Assembly (NCBI GenBank): GCA_030527235.1
Contig: JAUNBL010000012.1
Coordinates: 1 to 42,776, forward strand
DNA from: Clostridia bacterium
Lineage (GTDB): Bacteria; Bacillota; Clostridia; UMGS1883
Direction: 5' to 3'
DNA: 42,776 nucleotides
Shown: positions 24,363 to 33,090 of the stretch, in pieces
Layout of the letters: each line of letters starts with the position of its first letter
How positions within the stretch are numbered: the first letter of the stretch is position 1
Program-made: the position numbers and the translations under genes
The notes under the pieces: model-generated
The model's database searches: none
What the model saw: only the letters and a program-made list of their open reading frames with translations
Told to the model about the DNA's origin: nothing

Positions 24363-25448
24363 TTACAAATCTATGCCGTCTTCACGAAGCAGCAACACAG
24401 CTTTTGTAAAATAGTAGTCGCCGTAGATTATATTCATATGCCCCTTGCTTGTGTGAAAACTCTCGCTGCCCTTAAGTATCATCGAATCGGTCTCAAGGTT
24501 CCAATCGCCACAGAGCGCGTCTGTTGTTTTAATGAGGCGAATCGCGCCGTCTATGTATATCTTCTTTTCTTCTTTAGGGACATGCCGCGCTATCTCAATC
24601 ATACCGCAAGCCGCAATGCTGCCGGCGGTTGTATCGTACAACTCCGAACCCGCAGGCGCGCGAAAATCACTGAGCGGTACACTACCCTCCGGTACATTGG
24701 CAAGGAAATATGCGGCCACACGTTTTGCGGTATCCAAATATTCAGTCTTCTTTGTCCATGTATAGCTCTGCGCAAACCCGCATATTGCCCATGCCTGGCC
24801 TCTGCTCCACGATGAATTTTCTCCATATCCCTGACCGGGCGGCGTTTCAAGTACGCTCCCGTCAGGAGCATGTACAACAATATGGTGTACGCTTCCATCG
24901 CCCCGTACATGGTCACGCATTGTCATGTCCGCATGCGCCATAGCGATTTGCGCGTATCTGTCGTCTTTGATTTGCTCGCTCGCCCAATAGAGAAGCGGTA
25001 TATTCATCATGCAGTCAATAATCGACCATGTAACTTTGTCTTCATTCCATGCGCGTATAAATCCGCCGCGGAGATTAAATCTGCCCGCAAGCAGGTTTGC
25101 TGCGTAGAGAGTGCGCACTTTTGCCTCCTCGGAGCCTGTAAAGGCAAAATCCTTGCCGCAGGAGAGATACCACATAAAGCCTACATCGTGATGCAATCCG
25201 TCATATTTCACAAACGCTTTGTCAAGCAGCTGCTGCGCCCGCCTTGCGGTTATAAGATATTCTTCGTTCTTCTCGGCGTTATACATTTCCCACATCAGCG
25301 CACTCCAAAAACCGTTAGTCCACCACGTTATGTCAGTTTTTGCCTTATCATCATGAACCCCGCCTATTGTTGTATATGGGATTTTATCCCTCGAACGAAT
25401 TGCAGTCTTTTCACATTTCGCGCATATTTTGCTGTATATCTCTCCCAT
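24363..25448 (-). CDS. Unsaturated glucuronyl hydrolase (GH88 family)
   Basis: 361 residues with the six-hairpin barrel pattern of GH88. DITWWTNGFWSALMWEMY at the start, HHDVGFMWY with the first catalytic Asp, and WSIIDCMMNIPLLYWAS with the second Asp correspond to the two active-site acids of Bacillus UGL. The enzyme hydrates the 4,5-double bond left by polysaccharide lyases on a uronic acid and so releases it from an oligosaccharide. No signal peptide, so it acts in the cytoplasm. Start ATG 25448 has AAGGAG upstream, inside the end of the AraC gene; a longer reading to 25508 would overlap araC. The pairing with two lyases indicates a uronate-containing substrate, more likely glucuronate-based than alginate. 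Confidence 0.9.
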   Translation of the reverse strand: MGEIYSKICAKCEKTAIRSRDKIPYTTIGGVHDDKAKTDITWWTNGFWSALMWEMYNAEKNEEYLITARRAQQLLDKAFVKYDGLHHDVGFMWYLSCGKDFAFTGSEEAKVRTLYAANLLAGRFNLRGGFIRAWNEDKVTWSIIDCMMNIPLLYWASEQIKDDRYAQIAMAHADMTMRDHVRGDGSVHHIVVHAPDGSVLETPPGQGYGENSSWSRGQAWAICGFAQSYTWTKKTEYLDTAKRVAAYFLANVPEGSVPLSDFRAPAGSELYDTTAGSIAACGMIEIARHVPKEEKKIYIDGAIRLIKTTDALCGDWNLETDSMILKGSESFHTSKGHMNIIYGDYYFTKAVLLLREDGIDL

Positions 25449-25452
25449 ATTG

Positions 25453-26301
25453 TCAGCTCTCCTTGTCTTTATCTGTATAATTCTTGATTCTCTCTCGATG
25501 CTCGGCATACATTTTCTTGTATTTTGACGGCGGAATTCCGCTCTGCCGCGTAAACGCCTTGGTAAATTCTACTGTGCTGTCATAGCCAACGGAATCAGCT
25601 ACCTCACGTATCATTAGACCGCCGTTCTGGAGCAAGCTCCTGGCCACGTCCATATGATAGTTAAGAATATACTGCTTTGGCGCAAGCGACACTTTCGCCT
25701 TAAACAGTCGCGTGAAATAACTCCTATTCAGGCTCAGGTGCTTTGCAACCTCCTCCACCGTAGTACGGTGTGACACGCGCGCATGTATGTAGTTTTTAGC
25801 CCTTTCAACATACATGTCCGCGGGACTCGTGGGCTGTTTATCATTTTTTACCATTGTAGCAGCGAAGCGCCAAAACATACTCGTCAGCTTATATGATGTC
25901 ATTTCTCCCGTGTTTACCAAATCTTTAAGCGCATTTCCGCATTCAAACGGCTCATCGTCCGAAAAAATCGGATTGGCGGGCGAAAGATTCGACCTTTGGA
26001 CAAATTCTTCCGCCTTGTTGCCGTAAAATTCAATCCAGTAGTAGAGAAACGGATCGTCCTTATCGGCAACATATGTTGTAAGCTGACCCGGAAAAATCAA
26101 AAATGCTTGATTGCGTTTTACGTCAAATCGCCTCCCATCCGCCTCAAGGTAGCCGCATCCCTCATAAACATAGTGCAAAAGATAAGTCGGCCTGATAAAA
26201 TATCTTGACGCAAATAAGGGTTCACACATTCTTCTGCCGTACTGCACAATATTAAAATCGGTGTTGTCGCGTACATTGTTTATAAAATTCGCGTAATTCA
26301 T
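25453..26301 (-). CDS. AraC-family transcriptional regulator
   Basis: 282 residues. The N-terminal cupin-like sensing domain (about 20-130) has FLIFPGQLTTYVAD, and the C-terminal double helix-turn-helix (about 175-270) has TVEEVAKHLSLNRSYFTRLFKAKVSLAPKQYI and IREVADSVGYDSTVEFTKAFTRQSGIPPSKYKK, the AraC/XylS signature. The ATG at 26301 overlaps the TGA of the giant lyase by 4 bases (ATGA), so translation is coupled to it. It is probably the activator of this operon, responding to an oligosaccharide; candidate operator repeats lie at 32075-32097. The second position in a catabolic operon is uncommon for such regulators, which are usually divergent or first. Confidence 0.9.
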   Translation of the reverse strand: MNYANFINNVRDNTDFNIVQYGRRMCEPLFASRYFIRPTYLLHYVYEGCGYLEADGRRFDVKRNQAFLIFPGQLTTYVADKDDPFLYYWIEFYGNKAEEFVQRSNLSPANPIFSDDEPFECGNALKDLVNTGEMTSYKLTSMFWRFAATMVKNDKQPTSPADMYVERAKNYIHARVSHRTTVEEVAKHLSLNRSYFTRLFKAKVSLAPKQYILNYHMDVARSLLQNGGLMIREVADSVGYDSTVEFTKAFTRQSGIPPSKYKKMYAEHRERIKNYTDKDKES

Positions 26302-29300
26302 TCTAATCTCACCAACCCTTCGCAACACGGCTTCATTGTCGCAAAGCTTTCCCAAAGCATAACGTAGACATCCGCATCATGGTCATACATTTGACTTATG
26401 TCAATATCTGTTAATCCATCGCAGATAAACTCCGCACTCTCCGTTCTGACCAGACTGTTCCCTTCAAATGAGGACACTATGAGTATGCACTGCTCACTCG
26501 ATTGACTTGAAACCGTTATAGTTTCAAAAGCGTCATCTGCGTACATTGTTATACTCCCGCTTGCGACACACTTGAGATTTGAAATGCTAAACTGCCGCTG
26601 TGCGCTTCCCTGACCGCCTCTTACACAGATTTTGTCTATCTCGCTTACCGCCGCTGTCCGCAGCGCGTAGTCTGCGGCCAGGCACACATCGTCCACGTAA
26701 ATTGAAAATCGCGAGCTCTGTGTATCGGCAACTATTTTTACGTGATAAGCAACATTTTTGGTATATGGAATATCGCTGTCCCTGCCATATGCGGCAGAAT
26801 CGCCGTTATAAGCGTCAAACAAGCCTTCAGTTGTAAGGCGTGTTGCAATCGCCAAATCGCTCCATGCCGTGGGCGTTACACCGCTCCCCACAAGTCCTAC
26901 TACCGCGTCTATGTTGTCTGCAAACGCGGTTATGTCATACTCTATTGTGACAATGCCGCTGTATGCCTGATCAAGCATTACCGTGGTAAAATCACCTCCG
27001 GAGTATATTTCGTCATACTCCGTGTACTGCGTTACCTCCATGCTCTCAGCATAAAAATCCATAGAATCTGCACTTGCGCCGCCGAGGAAAGCAAATTTCG
27101 CTATATTGCTCACATCTCCCGCACTTGTGCGGAACGCGTAGTTTTGGGCAATCAGCATATCGTCTGCCCACGCGCTGTATCTTTGATTGTAAATATCAAT
27201 TGAAAGCTTGATGTGATGCGTACTTTTCGCCGAGTACGCCACACGGTTTGCATATTCATATTTTGATGCATTATACGCATCAAAATATCCGCCTGTGTTA
27301 AAGCGCAGCAGGATACTGTAATCTGTCCACGCCGCAGGAGATGCGGCGGACGAACTAAACGCCATAACCCCGTCCGTCAGGGCAGCTGCCGAAACATCGA
27401 ACTCAATCGTAACATCGCCGCGATATGCTTCCGCAAGGTCCTGTGTCATAAATATTCCCGAAGCTGTGCTGTGGGAGAAGATGCGCCCTGCGCTCTGTGC
27501 CGTGTTTTCACTGTATTCGCCGACAAGTCGCACCTCGGAAAGAGACGTGCCGTAAAATCTCACATAGCGGTAAATTCCGTTGTCAGGCGCAACCCATGTC
27601 AGGGCATCGTTTGATACTTCAATATATGCGGACGCGTCATTCAAAATAATTTGTGTAAACATCGCTCCGCGATTGTCGCCGAAATCAGCCATCAGCCATC
27701 CGCCGCTCGTGCCGTTTGCATGCTTAAGCGTTGCCTGCGTGGAAGTATTGTTATCTATCAGTTTCTTATACTCCTCCAATGCCGCAGCAGCGCTCATGCC
27801 GTTTGAAGTGGAAAATACTGCGGTACTGACAAGGTCCACAACTTCTGTGCCGTCGTCCAATACAACAAACTTATCAAGCAGGAACAGTCCCTCGTCCGCA
27901 GCTATAAGTGAATGCAGAGCCGCATAAAAAGCATCGCTTGTCATCGACATCGCAGACTCTTCGCTTGCCGCACGATAGGCCGCATTAAACGCCGCAAGCG
28001 TATCAGATGAGTAGCGTTTAGCCGGGTCGTAATTTTTAATCAGCTTTGAACACAACGTCTCAAAGGATGCACAGAACACTGCGTCCTCACGATATGTTCG
28101 AGAGGTTTCACCGTCCGAGACGGTAAGCAAGAGATAGCTGCTCTTACCATCGTCTTCATCGCTTAAAGAAATGGTAGCCGCGCTCTCTCCGAGAGTTGCG
28201 GGCATTTTACCGCCTATTTCCACACTACCTGAAGCGGTGAACGTGAGCTGGGTTTGAGCGCTGCAAATATATTTTTCACTGCCGTTTTCAAATACCTGCG
28301 GCACATATGTCAGATTTTCTATCGAAGGCAGCGTGTCGGAGGCGAATTCAATGTAATCGATATCTACGCTTCCTTCGCCTATCCGCGCAAAATTAATGCG
28401 CTCTCCGCCTGAAATCGCGCTGCGTACTACGCTGAATGTACGCCACTGCCCCTGTGTATTGGGCAAGTGATACACTGCGAATACGCTGCCTCTGGAAATA
28501 TGTCGGTTTATAAGCTCTACAGTCGTATCCGAATATGTGCGCACACGAATCGAAACGTTGTCCGAACTCGGCAAAAACCCTATGTTCCACGCAAAGACAG
28601 TGTTTTCATCTGCCTCAATATATCTGATATCGTCCTCTTCCAATACCTTTGCCGCCCCGCAATCAACCACGCCAAGGCTATTTTCAAGATGGAAGCGGGA
28701 AGATGTGTTAACGCTTCGCTCGTCCACGGCCTGATAATAAGAACCTCCCATCGCCTCATCACCGGTGAACAGGAGTGTGCCAAAGCCGAGAAATTCGAGG
28801 CTGTTTCCCTCCGGAATGGCCGTTTCATACGCCTGCGCCATATATTTAATTTCTTCTCCGCTCATGTCGCTTTTTGCATAATACTTATAATAGTTATATA
28901 TTATGCCTATTGAAGGGTACAGCAGCCCTCGATTGGTATCGTTTATACTGGTGTACATCGTATATGAGGACGTTTGATTGCACCACGCGGGAACGTAATC
29001 CACGCTGCCGCCCAGATTGTACTTTGAAATCAGGTTCGCTCCGCAAAGCAGACGGTGGTCCAGAAATTCAAATACGTCCACAGCGTCGGCCGCATCAGAA
29101 ACAGCTCCGGTCACTTTATCTACCTTTGTATTCTGATTCACTGCCGTCATCGCAAGCGTCGCAAGTGCGCCGATGTCTCCGTACGCATGTCCCTGGTCAC
29201 GCCCCATTTCAACATGCTGTATAATGGGTTCTGTCAAAACCTCGCCGGTTAAGTCGTTTTTCTCCATGAGGCGTATAACATTTTTTATTGAACCGCTTCG

Positions 29301-32015
29301 ATAGTTATCATAAATGCTGTTAACCGTAGTGCGTTCCACTGCTTTAGCATAATCTGAGACATCGTTTCTCCAAATTGCACTGGCCATGAAAGCCATGTTA
29401 TTTATACCGTGCTGATTCATAAAGTGCCACCAGCGGTTGTATTTATCATATGTAAGATTAAGGAATGAATCTATCGCCGCCGTGTCGGCCGCCGTCCACA
29501 CATTTTCCGCACACTGCCCAAAACGTGTGCCATCGTAGTCGCTGTAGCGCAATATCTCAGCAGCCAAGGCAAACTTGTACATCGCCGTACCAAAATATAT
29601 CTGCTCGTCTGAAAGCGACGATATCGTTTCCATTTTAGACCAATTTCTCAAAATATAAAGCACATTCGAGCGATAGGTATCATTTCCGGTTATATACCAC
29701 ATAATAGCCTGTTTAACGGCAGTGCCGCTGTCAATGCGGGCAAGCACGCCCACATGGTCATCCTTATACGCAACATTTACGTATCGAGACGTTCCGCCGT
29801 CACCATAGTGAATGCGCGGGGTTGTTGAGCATCTTGAGTCTGACGCAAAGGAGCGATACGCTGTATACCATGGTTCATCACCTGCATGTACATGTGCGCG
29901 CATACGGTCCAATTCTGTTTTTGTAAGCGTAATTCCCGGATGTATAAATCCCGACTCTGCATCTGTTACTTCAACAACACCTGTCTTTGCCGCGCTGATG
30001 TTGTTCTTAAGATAATCGGTTTTGGCTTTCCGCTCCGCGTTACCGTAGTAAATCACAATCTCATTGCTGCCATCGGCGCACAGCACGCTCTTCTCATAAA
30101 TTTCACAAAGATAGTATGTCTCAGTGTCAAAGACAATTTCCGCGGGCATTTGCGAAAGCGAAACCTTGTACTCCTGCCCGACGAACGCACCTTTTACTTC
30201 CTGCGGCGCAATCTCAACGCCGCTGTCGCGGTCCTTAAAGAGTACCGAAACACTCGTTGGCGCTGCGTAGTCCACCTCTAAATAGGGCGCGTCCTGCGCT
30301 GCAAGTGAAAATGATGCCTCGCCGGATGGCATCATGAGCCGCAGCACTAACTTATCCTCCGCAGCAAGAAATGCCTCCCGCACATCGATTGTAATCCAAC
30401 TTACAGACTCTGACGCCATCTCTTCCTCAGACCAAAACGCCGCTTCATAGGAATAGTCTCCGTTTTTCGCGGCAAAATCAGCCTCGTCCATTGTCCCGAG
30501 AGCATAGGTCTGCGCCATGTTTTCCGTCTCATAAGCCGCCATGCGCGCCCATTGCATACCCGAATGCGATGCCGATGTTATTTTCAGTCTGAGCTTTGCC
30601 GCACTCACATTCTCGCGCGAAACTGAATCCGGTATCTCAAATCCAACTGCGGCAGCCCTGGCAATTAAAGCCGACAACTGGGACGTTGCCGTATCTTTAT
30701 ACACATATGGAGCATTCAGCGCCGAAGCTGTCTCAGATACGTTTTTCGCAGACACTATGGCTTCCTCTCCATCATATCCTCCGCTGTACCCCGCACCGGA
30801 AGCAATGATGGCTATTGAGGAGCGTTTAGTATACGTAACGATAATCTTTTGAGGCAAGGTCGATATCAGAACAGTTGCCTCGTTGTCCGCGTCCCTCGCA
30901 TAGACGCTGTCGCCGACGGCAATACTATTCGGGGCGTACGGGGTCAAAACCAGCCCGTCACCAATGGAGCATGTAAAAAGGAAGCTGCTTTGACGTATCG
31001 CTGCGCCGTTTTGGTCAACGCAGGCAATTTCCACACCGTTAAAATCTTCCCTGCTGCATTCGACTTCTACACTGTATTCCCCGTTTTGTGCAAGAGAAAT
31101 ATCCGCTGTAAATGTGCATGAAGACGTTGGAGTATACATATACACACCGTCCGTTGAAACACTCCTGGCGGAAAAGGTTATCGTCTCGCCGGCTGCAGCG
31201 CTGATACTTTCTACCCTTTCATATACCGTTTCGCCCTGATATGTATAATTTATACTGACTGTCACATTAGAGCAAAGAGCTGCAATCTCCTCTTGTGAAA
31301 GCGCGGCATTGTATATCCTGAAATCTGAAATTGTTCCGGCGTAACCTTCATTCCATTTGGAATAACCTATCGCCGCCAGTCCCTCACGTCCGGATATGGG
31401 TCCGTAATCAAATGCCTCTTTAATCGTTACGCTATCGTCACTCTCTCCCTTGTATATCCCGTCAACATAGAGCTTTGTCTGTGTTCCTGAAATAACGGCG
31501 GCCACATGGTGTACACGAGTGGCGTCATACACTCCGCCGAATGTTGTTCCGCTGTTTGCGCCTGTCTGCTTTTCAACGCGAATACTGCCGTTCGAGTACT
31601 GTATAATGCCGACATAGTGGCGCATATGCCACGAATTTGCCGCCACATAATAATTTGAAATATAAATCGGCCAGTTGGGACTGTTGGAAGCTTGCGAAAA
31701 AAAGGCAATCGTCATTTCGTCGCAGTTCCGAAGTCCTTTTTGCGCATTTTCGATAAGGTCTTGCGGCAGCTCCAAATAGCTTCCGTTAGAAAGCGACATC
31801 GTCCCGTTTTCTACAAGCACGCCGGTTTGGTCGGAAGAATTATCTACAACCGTCGCATCAAAACCATTCCCGCTCTGGTCGCAAACCTTACCGTTTTGTA
31901 TACTCGTGAAATCATAGTGCAGTAAAAGCGCAGTTTCCGGCGATGCCTGCGTAAAAGGCGCAAAAAACCACAAAAGCATTGTTATAGCAGCAAATAAACA
32001 TACCGCCTTTTTCAT
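26298..32015 (-). CDS. Giant secreted multidomain polysaccharide lyase
   Basis: 1905 residues. Signal peptide 1-24 (ending FTQAS). Order of domains read from the sequence: LamG/concanavalin-like (about 30-240), Ig/mucin-binding-like strands (about 240-410), a DNRLRE-like carbohydrate-binding region (about 418-582), the Alginate_lyase-type catalytic domain (about 685-1105), a CBM6-like domain (about 1108-1232), a linker with a helical FIVAR-like segment (about 1300-1380), F5/8 type C (about 1390-1500), two tandem related LamG-like repeats (about 1513-1662 and 1672-1815) and a C-terminal beta domain. The candidate active site is FMNQHG (N867, H869) and EMGRDQGH (H943), matching the family. No LPxTG or S-layer motif is visible, so it should be released. 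Start: ATG 32015, GAGGAG 8 bases upstream. Confidence 0.8.
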   Translation of the reverse strand: MKKAVCLFAAITMLLWFFAPFTQASPETALLLHYDFTSIQNGKVCDQSGNGFDATVVDNSSDQTGVLVENGTMSLSNGSYLELPQDLIENAQKGLRNCDEMTIAFFSQASNSPNWPIYISNYYVAANSWHMRHYVGIIQYSNGSIRVEKQTGANSGTTFGGVYDATRVHHVAAVISGTQTKLYVDGIYKGESDDSVTIKEAFDYGPISGREGLAAIGYSKWNEGYAGTISDFRIYNAALSQEEIAALCSNVTVSINYTYQGETVYERVESISAAAGETITFSARSVSTDGVYMYTPTSSCTFTADISLAQNGEYSVEVECSREDFNGVEIACVDQNGAAIRQSSFLFTCSIGDGLVLTPYAPNSIAVGDSVYARDADNEATVLISTLPQKIIVTYTKRSSIAIIASGAGYSGGYDGEEAIVSAKNVSETASALNAPYVYKDTATSQLSALIARAAAVGFEIPDSVSRENVSAAKLRLKITSASHSGMQWARMAAYETENMAQTYALGTMDEADFAAKNGDYSYEAAFWSEEEMASESVSWITIDVREAFLAAEDKLVLRLMMPSGEASFSLAAQDAPYLEVDYAAPTSVSVLFKDRDSGVEIAPQEVKGAFVGQEYKVSLSQMPAEIVFDTETYYLCEIYEKSVLCADGSNEIVIYYGNAERKAKTDYLKNNISAAKTGVVEVTDAESGFIHPGITLTKTELDRMRAHVHAGDEPWYTAYRSFASDSRCSTTPRIHYGDGGTSRYVNVAYKDDHVGVLARIDSGTAVKQAIMWYITGNDTYRSNVLYILRNWSKMETISSLSDEQIYFGTAMYKFALAAEILRYSDYDGTRFGQCAENVWTAADTAAIDSFLNLTYDKYNRWWHFMNQHGINNMAFMASAIWRNDVSDYAKAVERTTVNSIYDNYRSGSIKNVIRLMEKNDLTGEVLTEPIIQHVEMGRDQGHAYGDIGALATLAMTAVNQNTKVDKVTGAVSDAADAVDVFEFLDHRLLCGANLISKYNLGGSVDYVPAWCNQTSSYTMYTSINDTNRGLLYPSIGIIYNYYKYYAKSDMSGEEIKYMAQAYETAIPEGNSLEFLGFGTLLFTGDEAMGGSYYQAVDERSVNTSSRFHLENSLGVVDCGAAKVLEEDDIRYIEADENTVFAWNIGFLPSSDNVSIRVRTYSDTTVELINRHISRGSVFAVYHLPNTQGQWRTFSVVRSAISGGERINFARIGEGSVDIDYIEFASDTLPSIENLTYVPQVFENGSEKYICSAQTQLTFTASGSVEIGGKMPATLGESAATISLSDEDDGKSSYLLLTVSDGETSRTYREDAVFCASFETLCSKLIKNYDPAKRYSSDTLAAFNAAYRAASEESAMSMTSDAFYAALHSLIAADEGLFLLDKFVVLDDGTEVVDLVSTAVFSTSNGMSAAAALEEYKKLIDNNTSTQATLKHANGTSGGWLMADFGDNRGAMFTQIILNDASAYIEVSNDALTWVAPDNGIYRYVRFYGTSLSEVRLVGEYSENTAQSAGRIFSHSTASGIFMTQDLAEAYRGDVTIEFDVSAAALTDGVMAFSSSAASPAAWTDYSILLRFNTGGYFDAYNASKYEYANRVAYSAKSTHHIKLSIDIYNQRYSAWADDMLIAQNYAFRTSAGDVSNIAKFAFLGGASADSMDFYAESMEVTQYTEYDEIYSGGDFTTVMLDQAYSGIVTIEYDITAFADNIDAVVGLVGSGVTPTAWSDLAIATRLTTEGLFDAYNGDSAAYGRDSDIPYTKNVAYHVKIVADTQSSRFSIYVDDVCLAADYALRTAAVSEIDKICVRGGQGSAQRQFSISNLKCVASGSITMYADDAFETITVSSQSSEQCILIVSSFEGNSLVRTESAEFICDGLTDIDISQMYDHDADVYVMLWESFATMKPCCEGLVRLE

Positions 32016-32050
32016 CACGAACACTCCTCTGCAGTTCACATTGTGTTTCT

Positions 32051-32079
32051 ATTATACACCTGGCTTGCTTTGCAGTAAA
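32051..32079 (-). promoter_or_regulatory. Promoter of the polysaccharide-lyase operon
   Basis: On the minus strand, TATAAT (32051-32056) is perfect and TTTACT (32074-32079) lies 17 bases upstream. The -35 is poor, as expected of an activator-dependent promoter. Confidence 0.65.
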
Positions 32080-32097
32080 CTGTTTTTTGTTAACTGT
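32075..32097 (-). promoter_or_regulatory. Tandem 9-bp direct repeats over the -35: candidate AraC operator
   Basis: On the plus strand GTAAACTGT (32075-32083) and GTTAACTGT (32089-32097) differ at one base and are spaced 14 bases start to start. They cover the -35 region and its upstream flank, the place where AraC-family activators bind. The regulator gene in the same operon is the obvious candidate. Confidence 0.45.
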
Positions 32098-32140
32098 TGT
32101 TACTAAAATGTGACATTCATTTATGTTTATTTCACAAAAG

Positions 32141-32174
32141 AGAACCACCTGCACATCTCTTGACAGGCGGTTCT
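32141..32174 (-). terminator. Terminator at the end of the exopolysaccharide operon
   Basis: On the minus strand an 11-bp stem (32141-32151 with 32164-32174, one G-U pair) with a 12-base loop is followed by CTTTTG. It lies 68 bases past the GT2 stop. Confidence 0.65.
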
Positions 32175-32241
32175 GTATGGCTTTGCTGTTCAATTTGCGA
32201 AGCTGAGACTGTTGAGCAAGCTTGCATCTGAGGTGATTTCG

Positions 32242-33030
32242 CTATTTTTGATTCCTAAACTCCCGTATACCCCTGTACGCAGCTCTAAGCGCAGCGGATA
32301 GAGTTATTGAGCCTTTGTATTGTCTGAAATTTTTGAGTGTAATCAGCGTTATGTACGGATAGGCCTTTATGCCTCCTATAGCATAGAGCAATGCGCCCTT
32401 ATCGGAAAAATATTTTTCGTCATAGCCCTTAAACCAAGAAGACTCGCTCATGTCCACACTGCAAAGAACATTAGGAGAGGCGTATACTCGCATACCTTTT
32501 TTTATACAGTCAGATATAAATATGCTGTCCTCGCCCGCGCTGTATAGCGCGCCGCCGCCGAAAAGCAAGGAAAACGCAATGTTAGCGCGCAGCAGCGCTT
32601 CTCTTCTCACCGCAAACCGGACCGCTCCATATCTTAAGCAGTTGTGAAACCTTATCCTGTGGCGCTTAGTAATAGTATGTTCAAAGCGCTGAGAACCGAA
32701 TGCTCTGATGTTAAAAACAATCATATCGGCGCTGCGCTGCGCTTCAAATTCCCGAAGCACCATATCTTTGTAGCCGTCTTCATAGCGTATATCCTCATCT
32801 GCAAATAGCAGTATGTCTCCGCTTGCATGCAGCAGTGCGCAGTTTCTGCTCCGTCCTATTCCACGCTCGTTATGCGAATACATGCGCACCTTGCAGCCGC
32901 GTATGTTCGTTTCTTCATATTCCTCCCTGTCGCACTGGTTTATTATAACGGCGTCCGAATCAATATTCATTTCGCGCTGCAATTTCATATCTTTCTGATG
33001 CATAGCGGAGCAAAGCACTTCTATTTTCAT
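32242..33030 (-). CDS. Family 2 glycosyltransferase
   Basis: 262 residues from ATG 33030 (an ATG at 33042 with a poorly placed GGGAG is also possible). The GT2 fold is indicated by ERGIGRSRNCALLHASGDILLFADEDIRY, whose DED corresponds to the DxD metal-binding motif, and by EDSIFISDCIKKGMRVYASP further on, a typical acceptor-side ED motif. It would transfer a sugar from a nucleotide donor in polysaccharide assembly. It is the last gene of the cluster 39082-32242, 60 bases after the GT4 gene. Confidence 0.85.
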   Translation of the reverse strand: MKIEVLCSAMHQKDMKLQREMNIDSDAVIINQCDREEYEETNIRGCKVRMYSHNERGIGRSRNCALLHASGDILLFADEDIRYEDGYKDMVLREFEAQRSADMIVFNIRAFGSQRFEHTITKRHRIRFHNCLRYGAVRFAVRREALLRANIAFSLLFGGGALYSAGEDSIFISDCIKKGMRVYASPNVLCSVDMSESSWFKGYDEKYFSDKGALLYAIGGIKAYPYITLITLKNFRQYKGSITLSAALRAAYRGIREFRNQK

Positions 33031-33090
33031 TTTAATAACCATGGCTCCCGCAAAAGCGTAAGCTTCCTTTCTTTCAAATTGAAAGTTGAA

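Noticed and set aside
32141-32174. Riboswitch or leader element for the lyase operon
   Set aside because: On the minus strand this hairpin lies upstream of the lyase promoter and ends with a T-run, so it belongs to the end of the exopolysaccharide operon.
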